Assembly: GCA_937873005.1 (NCBI GenBank)
Contig: CALMUY010000201.1
Coordinates: 1-32,570, forward strand
Reading direction: 5' to 3'
DNA from: an uncultured Aeromicrobium sp.
GTDB taxonomy: Bacteria > Actinomycetota > Actinomycetes > Propionibacteriales > Nocardioidaceae
Length of the DNA stretch: 32,570 nucleotides
The translations under genes and the position numbers were made by a program. Below the pieces are notes generated by a model. That model searched no databases and was not told the origin of the DNA. It worked only from the letters and a program-made list of their open reading frames with translations. Of this stretch, positions 14,805-22,220 are shown piece after piece (the first letter of the stretch is position 1; each line of letters starts with the position of its first letter).

Positions 14805-16411
14805 ACATAGTCGAACTCAACGACGTGTCGTTTGCGTATGACGATTCCGGGCCCACGATCCTCACCGACGTCAACCTCGCACTGTTTGAAGGTGAACTTG
14901 TTCTCGTGTCGGGCCGAACCGGTTCGGGCAAGTCCACGCTCCTGCGCATGTTCAACGGACTCGTGCCGCACTTTTCGGGTGGCACGCTCCGCGGAGACGT
15001 TGTCCTCAAGGGGGAGTCGATTGTCGGCAAGCCACCTCGCGAACTCGCCGACTTTGTTGGGTTCGTGCCGCAAGACCCACTGTCGAGTTTTGTGGGCAGC
15101 ACGGTTGAAGAAGAACTCGCGTACGGTATGGAGCAACTCGGACTTGACCAGCAGACGATGCGGCGCCGAGTGGAAGAAACACTTGACCTGTTGGGCATCG
15201 CTCACTTGCGTCGCCGGTCGGTGCGGGCATTGTCGGGTGGCCAACAACAACGTGTGGCGATCGGCGCCGTGCTGACGACCCACCCGAAACTACTCGTCCT
15301 CGACGAGCCAACGTCGGCACTCGATCCGATGGCCGCCGAAGACGTGCTCGCGACGATTTCGCGACTCACTCAAGACCTCGCACTTACGGTGGTCATCGCT
15401 GAACACCGGATGGAACGCGTGGTGCCGTTCGTTGATCGGATCGCCATCGTCGAAAATGGTCGGGTTCGGATCGGCGACCCGGCCGAAGCATTGATCGAAT
15501 CCCCGGTTGCGCCTCCCATTGTTGAGTTGGGTCGGCTCGCCGGTTGGCGACCACTACCGTTGTCTGTCCGTGACGCGCGAAGTCAGGCGCGCACCAACCC
15601 GTTGACGCTGGGCAAACCCGAGCCGCGGGCGACGCACACCGGTGAATGCGCATTGTCGGCACGCGACATCGTGGTGCAATACGGCACGAAAGTCGCAGTC
15701 AACCGAGTCGATGTGAACCTGAACCGTGGCGAGGTGCTCGCGTTGATGGGTCGTAACGGGTGCGGAAAGTCCTCCCTCATGTGGGCACTGCAAGGAACGG
15801 GACGCCGTACGGGGGGAACGGTCGACGTTGATGGCGACGATCCTGCGGACTTGAAGGCCGACGAAGCACGCATGCTGGTGGGCCTTGTGCCCCAGACGGC
15901 TGCTGACTTGTTGTATTTGGAATCGGTGGCAGACGAGTGTGCGGCGGCCGATCAACATGCCGGTGCCGAAGCGGGCACAACGCGCGCCCTGCTCGACCGG
16001 CTTGCGCCGGGGATTGAACAGCAGAAACACCCGCGAGACCTTTCCGAAGGTCAGCGACTGTCGCTCGTTTTGGCGATCGTGCTGAGCGCCGAACCTGAGG
16101 TGGTTTTACTGGATGAGCCGACGCGCGGTTTGGACTATCCGGCCAAACACGCGCTTGCCGAAATGCTGGCGGATCTGGCTCACCGAAGGCACGCGATCAT
16201 GGTGTCGACTCACGACGTTGAGTTCGTTGCGCAGGTCGCCGACAGGGCCATCGTGATGGCCGACGGCGACATCGTTTCGCAGGGGCTCGCCGCCGACGTG
16301 TTGGCCGAGTCGCCTGCCTTTGCGCCACAGGTGTCGAAAATTCTCGGTCCCGAATGGCTCACGATCGAGCAAGTCCAGGCAGCACGTGAGAGCGGCGCGA
16401 GCGATGCGTGA
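14801..16411 (+). CDS. Fused two-domain ECF ATPase (EcfA-EcfA')
   Basis: This single 536-residue polypeptide carries both nucleotide-binding domains of an ECF transporter, which are usually separate EcfA1 and EcfA2. Domain 1 has Walker A GRTGSGKST near 40-48, Q-loop VPQDP, signature LSGGQQQR, Walker B LLVLDEPTSALDP and switch AEHR. Domain 2 has Walker A GRNGCGKSS near 316-324, VPQT, a degenerate signature LSEGQRLS, Walker B VVLLDEPTRGLD and STHD. The second signature has Glu for the usual second-position Gly. The ATG overlaps the ecfT stop by 4 nt, with GGAGGG just upstream. It powers import of the substrate held by the S component, most likely a corrinoid. Confidence 0.92.
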   Translation: MNIVELNDVSFAYDDSGPTILTDVNLALFEGELVLVSGRTGSGKSTLLRMFNGLVPHFSGGTLRGDVVLKGESIVGKPPRELADFVGFVPQDPLSSFVGSTVEEELAYGMEQLGLDQQTMRRRVEETLDLLGIAHLRRRSVRALSGGQQQRVAIGAVLTTHPKLLVLDEPTSALDPMAAEDVLATISRLTQDLALTVVIAEHRMERVVPFVDRIAIVENGRVRIGDPAEALIESPVAPPIVELGRLAGWRPLPLSVRDARSQARTNPLTLGKPEPRATHTGECALSARDIVVQYGTKVAVNRVDVNLNRGEVLALMGRNGCGKSSLMWALQGTGRRTGGTVDVDGDDPADLKADEARMLVGLVPQTAADLLYLESVADECAAADQHAGAEAGTTRALLDRLAPGIEQQKHPRDLSEGQRLSLVLAIVLSAEPEVVLLDEPTRGLDYPAKHALAEMLADLAHRRHAIMVSTHDVEFVAQVADRAIVMADGDIVSQGLAADVLAESPAFAPQVSKILGPEWLTIEQVQAARESGASDA

Positions 16412-17228
16412 AAGGCCGGCAATTGAACTGTCACTGCGTTCGATCCTCGTTTTGACGGGGGCGTCGATCGCGGGCCTGATCATGCTGCTCTGGCCCCTGT
16501 TTTTCCAGCCCGCACCGGATCAGACTCGGGTCGATCAACCGTTCATTTTCATTGCGTTGTTGCTCATCATCGTGCTGGTTGTTTTGGCAGAACTGTCCGA
16601 AGGTGGGATGGACTCCAAAGCGCTCGCGATGCTGGGCGTGTTGACGGCAATCAACGCGGCATTGCGACCGGTGGGCGCAGGTACGGCAGGAATTGAACTC
16701 GTGTTCTTCCTGCTGATCCTGGGCGGGCGCGTGTTCGGACCGGGGTTTGGTTTCGTACTTGGCTGCACGAGCTTGTTCGCATCCGCGCTGCTCACCGGCG
16801 GAGTGGGGCCGTGGTTGCCGTTTCAAATGTTGTGTTCGGCGTGGATCGGCATGTTTGCCGGGCTTTTGCCCAAACGCCCACGAGGCAAGACCGAGATCGC
16901 GATGCTCGTCGGCTACGGGATCGTTGCGGCCTACGCGTTCGGCCTCATCATGAACTTCACCTCATGGCCGTTCACTCTGGGCATCGCGATACCCGGCGAA
17001 ACCGATTCCTTGTCGATGGTGCCTGGCGATTCACCGTGGGCGAACCTGCAACGCTTCTTCGTTTTCACCGCGCTTACCTCATTGTGGGGCTGGGACACGG
17101 GGCGTGCCATCACGAACACCGTCACCATCATCGTGTTGGGTCCGGCCGTGCTCGCGACGTTGCGCCGGGCTGCTCGTCGGGCTCGCTACCTTCCGGCCGA
17201 AGCCACGACCGCGGGGGAAACGCAATGA
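16404..17228 (+). CDS. ECF-type substrate-specific (S) membrane component, probable corrinoid
   Basis: The ATG at 16404 overlaps the end of the ATPase gene by 8 nt and gives 274 residues; longer in-frame starts lie inside that gene. Six to eight hydrophobic segments cover most of the protein, including LVFFLLILGGRVFGPGFGFVLG and LGWGTG-like ...SLWGWDTGRAITN near the C-terminus. That layout is typical of S components, which bind the vitamin and topple in the membrane when coupled to EcfT. It sits last among the transport genes of the riboswitch operon, just before cobU, so a cobalamin or cobinamide substrate is the best inference. It is not CbiM- or BioY-like in any motif I can see. Confidence 0.82.
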   Translation: MRERPAIELSLRSILVLTGASIAGLIMLLWPLFFQPAPDQTRVDQPFIFIALLLIIVLVVLAELSEGGMDSKALAMLGVLTAINAALRPVGAGTAGIELVFFLLILGGRVFGPGFGFVLGCTSLFASALLTGGVGPWLPFQMLCSAWIGMFAGLLPKRPRGKTEIAMLVGYGIVAAYAFGLIMNFTSWPFTLGIAIPGETDSLSMVPGDSPWANLQRFFVFTALTSLWGWDTGRAITNTVTIIVLGPAVLATLRRAARRARYLPAEATTAGETQ

Positions 17229-17271
17229 TGGGTGAACAACAGGTCACTGATTGCGGTGAAAGGACGGCCAC

Positions 17272-17802
17272 ATGAAGACGCTCGTTACTGGCGGTGTGCG
17301 TTCGGGGAAGTCGCGGCACGCGGAATCCTTGCTCGGTGACCACGCCCGCGTCACCTATGTTGCACCGGGTCCGCTGCCAAACCCGGACACCGATCCCGAA
17401 TGGGCCGATCGAGTTCTGCGACACCAACAGCAACGACCCGCACAATGGCGCACGATTGAGACAACCGACCTCGTTGCGGCGTTGGCGTCGGCTGACGGCA
17501 CGGTTCTCATCGATTGCCTCGGCACGTGGGTCACGGCACTCATCGACGATCTGAACGGGTGGGAGCGTCCTCAAAGCGACTGGCGCGTGACGTTCGACGC
17601 GAACGTAGACGCGGCCTTCGCTGCTCTTGCCGGTCACGTCGGCGACGTGGTCGTCGTGACGAACGAGGTGGGCTGGGGGGTTGTGCCTGAGCACCCCTCC
17701 GGACGCATGTTTCGCGACTTGCTAGGGACGGTCAATCAACGCTGGGCGAGCACGTCTGATGAGGTTCATCTCGTCGTGTCGGGGCGGGTCATCCGCCTCT
17801 AA
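17272..17802 (+). CDS. cobU: Adenosylcobinamide kinase / adenosylcobinamide-phosphate guanylyltransferase
   Basis: CobU phosphorylates adenosylcobinamide and then attaches GMP, giving adenosylcobinamide-GDP for nucleotide-loop assembly. The 176-residue protein has the P-loop GGVRSGKS at 7-14, RHQQQRPAQWRTIET with the guanylylated His, DCLGTWVT, and the C-terminal TNEVGWGVVPEHPSGRMFRDLLGTVNQ. All are standard for the family, and length is normal. It lies 43 nt after the S component, with GGACG before the ATG, and probably belongs to the same riboswitch operon. Its partner cobS converges from the other strand 25 nt away. Confidence 0.93.
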   Translation: MKTLVTGGVRSGKSRHAESLLGDHARVTYVAPGPLPNPDTDPEWADRVLRHQQQRPAQWRTIETTDLVAALASADGTVLIDCLGTWVTALIDDLNGWERPQSDWRVTFDANVDAAFAALAGHVGDVVVVTNEVGWGVVPEHPSGRMFRDLLGTVNQRWASTSDEVHLVVSGRVIRL

Positions 17803-17826
17803 AGCCTCGCGCGACATGTCATCCGT

Positions 17827-18615
17827 TTAGATGGTGAAGCCCACGAGCAAGATTGCGAAAACGATCTCAATCGATGCGCCCATCGCGTCTCCAATAATGC
17901 CGCCAAAACGTTGAATGCAACGGTGTACGAGAGCAGCTACGGCGAGAATTGACAGTGCGAAGAACGCGAGAGGGCCAGTCAATCCAACACCAGACAGGTA
18001 CGCCAAGCCAGCCACCACACTGAGCACAAGAACCCACAAACCGAACGCTGCTACGCGTGGAACGCTACCGGCGAATGTCGCGCCGAGACCTTCGGGCCGC
18101 GCCGCCCCGACACCCTTGACCGCTGTTAACGCGGCTGCGGCGCGAGAGCACGCTGCGAGGGCAGCAAACACCCATGGTCCGTGCGCGAGGGTCAGGACGC
18201 TGGCGCCAGCCGTGACTTGAATGAGGAGAACGAGGGTGATCGCCGCAACGCCAGCTGGACCTACATTGCCGAGCCGTGCGACTTCGAGTGAGCGTTCTTG
18301 ACTGTAGGACGACGCCAGCCCATCGACCGTGTCGGCGAGCCCGTCAAGGTGGAACGCGCGGTTTCCGAGTACGAGCACCGCAACCCCGATGGCAGCGAGC
18401 GGCAAAGGATCAATGCCGATCCAATCGCCTAAGGCCAACAGGGCGCCAACGCCGGCCGCCCACATGCCGAACGCGAAGGGCGCTAGCAGCAGCGAGACGC
18501 CGGCGCGCGCCGTATCGACGTGCTCTGGCGGGGCAGTGGGGATCGCCGTGAACGTGCCGAGTGCGAGCCGCCAGCCATCGAGCACTGACGCGGTGCGTTG
18601 GCGTGAATTGTTCAC
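17827..18615 (-). CDS. cobS: Adenosylcobinamide-GDP ribazoletransferase (cobalamin synthase)
   Basis: CobS joins adenosylcobinamide-GDP to alpha-ribazole or its phosphate in the membrane, the last joining step of cobalamin assembly. The 262-residue protein is mostly membrane helices and carries the family motif HLDGLADTVDGL near residue 88 and GGIIGDAMGASIE near the C-terminus, both rich in metal-binding Asp. It starts with GTG at 18615, overlapping the stop of the upstream SCO6745-like gene by 4 nt (GTGA), so the two are translationally coupled. No CobT, CobC or corrin-ring genes are visible in the window. No riboswitch lies directly before this two-gene unit. Confidence 0.92.
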   Translation of the reverse strand: MNNSRQRTASVLDGWRLALGTFTAIPTAPPEHVDTARAGVSLLLAPFAFGMWAAGVGALLALGDWIGIDPLPLAAIGVAVLVLGNRAFHLDGLADTVDGLASSYSQERSLEVARLGNVGPAGVAAITLVLLIQVTAGASVLTLAHGPWVFAALAACSRAAAALTAVKGVGAARPEGLGATFAGSVPRVAAFGLWVLVLSVVAGLAYLSGVGLTGPLAFFALSILAVAALVHRCIQRFGGIIGDAMGASIEIVFAILLVGFTI

Positions 18616-19394
18616 GCCGACAAGGCCTTAGCGAGGGCCACCAAGTGAGGTTCGTTCACCACGAGTCGAGCCAGAGATTCGGTATCAAAACTTGCGACCG
18701 TGGCGCGTGATGTCGCTGCTTCGAGTTGGTTGCGGGCCGCAATCCCCGTTTCAGTCGCGGTGCCCTCTGCATCGACCCAGCCACGCGTCTTAAGTTCGTC
18801 GAGGGCGCCATTCCAAGCTGCATCACTCCATCCGGTGCGCTTTTGGCGACCTTGAGGTTGACGCCCTGTTGCAACGGCCAGCGCATTCGCTGCCGCCCCA
18901 TTGAGGCCAGCCGTGGCCAAAACTGCCCAGTGCCGGTCGCCGCGCAACTCGCGCAGCACAGTGACTGTGTGCCAGAGGCGAGCGACCGGATCTTCGGGCA
19001 TCTCTAGTGCCATCTGAGCGGCAGCCATGGGTGCGCCGCCGAGTGTGATGCCGTCGAGAACACCGCTGAGTGAGTCAACAATCGCGGTCGCCATGTCGGC
19101 GTGGGGGGCCAGCGCTCGAGTCGCGATCCCCAAGCGTGCTGCCGCGATCGAATCAGGTGCTGCGATCTCCCACGCGGCGGGAATCTGCTGGCTGATCAGA
19201 TCAATGGAGAAGCCGAAGAACGCGGCCGTCGTGAGTTCTGCGGAGGCGGGTCCCAGCGGCGCGGCGCGACTTGCAAAATAGATCATCGCGGAGTTGGTGA
19301 GTCCGAGGTCGGCGTAGTCGTCGCCCCAAGCTTGTTTGGGATAAACGACTTGGTGGATCGTGCTGATTGCTTGCCATGTTGCCTCGGAAACCAT
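18612..19394 (-). CDS. SCO6745/SalK-like helical and winged-helix protein
   Basis: The 260-residue protein resembles the actinobacterial SCO6745 family. It has an N-terminal helical half with YFASRAAPLGPASAELTTAAFFGF, a middle DPVARLWHTVTVLRELRGDRHWAVLATAGLNG, and a C-terminal winged-helix-like half with TGWSDAAWNGALDELKTRGWVDAEG. Members have no firmly known function to my knowledge. The RGD-H and W residues of the middle block are the family signature. Its stop overlaps the cobS start, so the two proteins are probably made together, which hints at a link to corrinoid assembly or its control. The ATG at 19394 has no obvious ribosome site. The family call is from memory of the pattern. Confidence 0.65.
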   Translation of the reverse strand: MVSEATWQAISTIHQVVYPKQAWGDDYADLGLTNSAMIYFASRAAPLGPASAELTTAAFFGFSIDLISQQIPAAWEIAAPDSIAAARLGIATRALAPHADMATAIVDSLSGVLDGITLGGAPMAAAQMALEMPEDPVARLWHTVTVLRELRGDRHWAVLATAGLNGAAANALAVATGRQPQGRQKRTGWSDAAWNGALDELKTRGWVDAEGTATETGIAARNQLEAATSRATVASFDTESLARLVVNEPHLVALAKALSA

Positions 19395-19481
19395 GACCTA
19401 GGTTTATCAGGTTGCGCACTTCCTAGGAGGCGGTTGGGCGGATCTGCGCACGTTTACTATTGAGCCCGAGCGCTAATTCAG

Positions 19482-19494
19482 ATACCATCAGTAT
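19482..19494. promoter_or_regulatory. Small inverted repeat upstream of the TetR gene, possible operator
   Basis: ATAC-catca-GTAT lies 24 nt before the GTG start and contains a TACCAT -10-like box (19483-19488). A TetR protein binding here would repress its own gene. Arms are only 4 bp, so confidence is low. Confidence 0.35.
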
Positions 19495-19518
19495 TTGAAA
19501 GTGAGATCGGAGTAACGC

Positions 19519-20169
19519 GTGAGTCAAACCAAAAACGGGAAATCAAGCCCCAAGGTTTCGCGCGTCGAACGCCAAGCCGAAACTCGAAAAGCACTCGTTG
19601 CCCAAGCCCGGACAATGTTCCTCAATGAAGGCTATGCGGCCACCTCCCTCGATAAAGTCGCTATCGAGGCCGGCTATTCGAAAGGCGCCGTCTACTCCAA
19701 CTTTGACGGCAAAGAAGAACTCTGCCTCGAAGTGCTCGACGGGATCCACCGTGAAAAAGTTCGCGGCGTCGCAAAGATCTTCTCCGGTACGGGTGATCTC
19801 AGTTCACAACTCGACGTGTTCGCTGCATGGGCCCAAGATGAACTCGCAGATCCGCGCTGGACTCGACTCGAGTTCGAGTTTGCTGCCGTTGCTGGCGGCA
19901 ACCCGTGGGTCGCCAAACAACTCGCAACGCGCCACCGAGAAATCGCCGAACTCGTGCGTCTGCTCGTCGTTGACATTTCGCAACGGTTTGGCCTCCGTGG
20001 AGTCGAATACGCAGGGCAGACCGCAACGGCGCTGATGAGTGCGGGGATTGGGTTGGGTGCACTTCGCTCGCTCGACCCGAAGATTGACATGAACGTTTTC
20101 GGTCTCGTTGTCAGGTCAATGATTCGGGCCTCGAGCACCATGCCCGAGGCCCAAACCGAAACCGAGTGA
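19519..20169 (+). CDS. TetR-family transcriptional regulator
   Basis: The GTG at 19519 follows GGAG by 6 nt; the product has 216 residues. The N-terminal DNA-binding domain is clear: RKALVAQARTMFLNEGYAATSLDKVAIEAGYSKGAVYSNFDGKEELCLEVL near residues 23-75, with the recognition helix in SKGAVYSNF. The rest is a helical ligand-binding domain without a recognisable ligand signature. No enzyme gene is adjacent in the same direction, so its targets are unknown. The gene is divergent from the SCO6745-like/cobS pair with about 125 bp between, so that unit is a possible target. A hairpin (20126-20133 with 20145-20152) inside the 3' end has no T tract. Confidence 0.88.
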   Translation: MSQTKNGKSSPKVSRVERQAETRKALVAQARTMFLNEGYAATSLDKVAIEAGYSKGAVYSNFDGKEELCLEVLDGIHREKVRGVAKIFSGTGDLSSQLDVFAAWAQDELADPRWTRLEFEFAAVAGGNPWVAKQLATRHREIAELVRLLVVDISQRFGLRGVEYAGQTATALMSAGIGLGALRSLDPKIDMNVFGLVVRSMIRASSTMPEAQTETE

Positions 20170-20209
20170 AAGTCACGACTCTCCGCGGTCAATATTCACT
20201 TTTATGTGT

Positions 20210-20222
20210 GCGGCCAAGCCGC
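20210..20222 (-). terminator. Short hairpin after ppa, weak terminator candidate
   Basis: GCGGC-caa-GCCGC forms a 5-bp stem 13 nt beyond the ppa stop, between the convergent tetR and ppa genes. No T tract follows on the minus strand, so this is a weak call. Confidence 0.25.
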
Positions 20223-20235
20223 CACGCGACGCGAC

Positions 20236-20730
20236 TCAGTAGCCGCCGTTCGCCTTAAACCGTTCGAAGCTCTCGACGATTTCCTTCTCAGCTGCTTCGC
20301 GGCCGAGCCACTTGGAGCCTTCTTCGACATACTTGCCTGGCTCGAGCGCCTTGTAGGACTCGAAGAAGTGCTGAATCTCGCCGAGGTCAAAGTCAGAAAC
20401 ATCGCTAATGTCCTGCAAATGGGCCTGACGGGGATCCTTCGCAGGTACACACAAGACCTTGTCGTCGCCGCCAGCATCGTCGGTCATTTGGAACATGCCA
20501 ATCGCGCGGCATTCAATGACACAACCTGGGAACGTGGGGAACGGCAAAATCACGAGCGCATCAAGCGGATCGGTGTCAAGGCCGAGCGAGTTGTCGATGA
20601 AACCGTAGTCAGCGGGGTACTGCATCGACGTAAAGAGCGTGCGATCCAAGCGCAGACGGTGCGTCTTGTGGTCGAGCTCGTACTTGTTGCGCTCGCCCTT
20701 GGGGATCTCGACAGTGACGTCAAAAATCAC
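20236..20730 (-). CDS. ppa: Inorganic pyrophosphatase, soluble class I
   Basis: Hydrolyses pyrophosphate to phosphate in the cytoplasm with Mg2+. The GTG at 20730 has GGAGGA 4 nt upstream and gives 164 residues, the usual actinobacterial length; the in-frame ATG at 20763 lacks such a site. Conserved blocks are [13 protein letters not shown] near residue 8, [21 protein letters not shown] with the metal-binding Asp signature DTDPLD, and AKDPR. It is divergent from the carboxypeptidase gene across 82 bp, an arrangement common in Actinobacteria. Confidence 0.95.
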   Translation of the reverse strand: MIFDVTVEIPKGERNKYELDHKTHRLRLDRTLFTSMQYPADYGFIDNSLGLDTDPLDALVILPFPTFPGCVIECRAIGMFQMTDDAGGDDKVLCVPAKDPRQAHLQDISDVSDFDLGEIQHFFESYKALEPGKYVEEGSKWLGREAAEKEIVESFERFKANGGY

Positions 20731-20799
20731 AATTCCTCCGAATGATGTTGGTTGCCCGGGCATTTCTGGATCTGGCCGCAGGGCGTAATCGTGTGCCTT

Positions 20800-20805
20800 T
20801 ATTGT
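20800..20805 (+). promoter_or_regulatory. Leaderless -10 (TATTGT) for dacB
   Basis: TATTGT is followed by 7 nt and the ATG at 20813. The in-frame GTG at 20804 overlaps the box itself, which favours the ATG as the real start. Confidence 0.5.
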
Positions 20806-20812
20806 GTCTCAC

Positions 20813-22180
20813 ATGGGCACGTCGCGTGGAAAGAGGGGCAAATTCGTCACTGTGACGCTCGTCGCCGTCACGATCAGCATCGTCACGGCGGCCGCGGCAG
20901 CGTTCGGATACCAGGCAGGCGCATTCAACGAGTTCTTGTGTGAAGGTGAATGTCCCGCAGAGTTCGCGCTCCTACCCGAAGGGGTCAAGGAGCCTAATCT
21001 GACGAGCGCAACCCAAAGCGAACCAACGGTCCGCCCGATCGACAAACAAGCACTTGAGGCGGCGCTGGCCGAACCGCTATCGGACCCGAACCTCGGGCCG
21101 AGCGTCGGCTTCGTGGCCGCTGACGCGCAGACCGGCGAGATCCTCATGACCCAAGGAAGCGGCGGCTACATTCCCGCTTCGACAACCAAACTCCTCACTG
21201 CGTGGAGCGTGTTGACGGCGCTCGGGCCCGATCACAGGTTCGTTACCTCGGTCCACCGTTCTGGGGACACGCTCATACTTCAGGGCGGAGGTGACCCGTA
21301 CTTGCTCAAAAAGTCAGTCGACCGGCCTTGGGCGGGTGGTTCGATCGAAGAACTCGCGAAAGAAACAGCCGAGCAGGTTCAAGGCGAAACGGTGACGGTC
21401 GAGTTCGACACGTCAATGTTTGCCGGCGATCGACTCAACGACGCGTGGCCGGCTCGGTTCGTGCCACGCACGGTTCAACCAATCGAGCCGCTCATCGTTC
21501 GGGCGAAAGAACCCACGAGTCGCACCCAGGCAAAGGACGCAGCGAAGCAGTTCGCCGCGGCGCTCGAACGCGAAGGCGTCACGGTCGCCAGTGTCGCTAG
21601 CGAACCTACGAGCGCACGCGGTGAGGTAATCGCGAAGACGACAAGCGCGCCCCTGCGAGAGATGGTGTCCTACATGATCGCCACCTCCGACAACACCGGT
21701 TCAGAAGTGTTGTTGCGGCACACGGCGATTGCCGAGGGCAAACCGGCCACCTTTGCAGGTGGCACCCAAGCGGTCAAAGGCCTGCTTGAGGAAGCCACGT
21801 TCGACACCACGGGCTTGCGTCTCACGGACGGCAGCGGCCTGTCACGTGACAACCGCATTTCCCCGCGACTCCTCGTGGACGTCTTGAAATCAGCTCGGGA
21901 ACGTGACTCGCATGCCGCTCTTATTACCGGAATGCCGGTGTCTGGATTGACCGGTTCGCTCACTGAACGGTTTGACTTTTCCCGCGACGCGCGTGGCGTG
22001 ATCCGAGCGAAGACCGGAACGCTCAACGATGTTTCCGCTCTCGCAGGCTGGGCAACGCTCGGCGACGGCCGAACGATCATCTTCGCCGTGATGGCAGATC
22101 AGATCAATGGCTATCCGCTGGGCCCGCCGCAAGATGCCATCGACCGCATCGCCGCCGCGATTGCCGGGTGCGCATGCTGA
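20813..22180 (+). CDS. dacB: D-alanyl-D-alanine carboxypeptidase, PBP4 type (peptidase S13)
   Basis: This is a low-molecular-mass penicillin-binding protein that trims or cleaves peptidoglycan stem peptides outside the membrane. It has 455 residues with an N-terminal signal anchor (VTVTLVAVTISIVTAAAAAF). The three catalytic motifs are Ser123-x-x-Lys126 in ASTTKLLT, Ser292-Asp-Asn294 in TSDNTGSE, and Lys400-Thr-Gly402 in RAKTGTLND. A domain is inserted between the first two motifs, as in the PBP4 family. Residues 35-80 form a Pro/Glu-rich stretch with two Cys (CEGEC). It has its own probable leaderless promoter and is followed after 40 nt by the DUF2342 gene. Confidence 0.92.
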   Translation: MGTSRGKRGKFVTVTLVAVTISIVTAAAAAFGYQAGAFNEFLCEGECPAEFALLPEGVKEPNLTSATQSEPTVRPIDKQALEAALAEPLSDPNLGPSVGFVAADAQTGEILMTQGSGGYIPASTTKLLTAWSVLTALGPDHRFVTSVHRSGDTLILQGGGDPYLLKKSVDRPWAGGSIEELAKETAEQVQGETVTVEFDTSMFAGDRLNDAWPARFVPRTVQPIEPLIVRAKEPTSRTQAKDAAKQFAAALEREGVTVASVASEPTSARGEVIAKTTSAPLREMVSYMIATSDNTGSEVLLRHTAIAEGKPATFAGGTQAVKGLLEEATFDTTGLRLTDGSGLSRDNRISPRLLVDVLKSARERDSHAALITGMPVSGLTGSLTERFDFSRDARGVIRAKTGTLNDVSALAGWATLGDGRTIIFAVMADQINGYPLGPPQDAIDRIAAAIAGCAC

Positions 22181-22207
22181 ACCTCACCGATCCAACCGAC
22201 ACCACAG

Positions 22208-22213
22208 TAGGTT
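22208..22213 (+). promoter_or_regulatory. Leaderless -10 (TAGGTT) for the DUF2342 gene
   Basis: TAGGTT is followed by 7 nt and the ATG at 22221. No ribosome site is present. It suggests an internal promoter driving the DUF2342-tilS pair separately from dacB. Confidence 0.5.
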
Positions 22214-22220
22214 TAACCCC

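Noticed and set aside
13668..17228. ECF genes considered as a cobalt (CbiMNQO) or biotin (BioMNY) importer
   Set aside because: No CbiM/CbiN or BioY motif is visible, and the cobalamin riboswitch plus cobU point to a corrinoid.
17797..17831. TCTAAA...TTTAGA inverted repeat between cobU and cobS as a terminator
   Set aside because: Arms are only 6 bp and AT-rich with a 22-nt loop; no T tract, and the arms mostly reflect the two stop codons.
20126..20152. 8-bp hairpin inside the 3' end of the TetR gene as a terminator
   Set aside because: It lies within coding sequence, has an 11-nt loop and no following T run.
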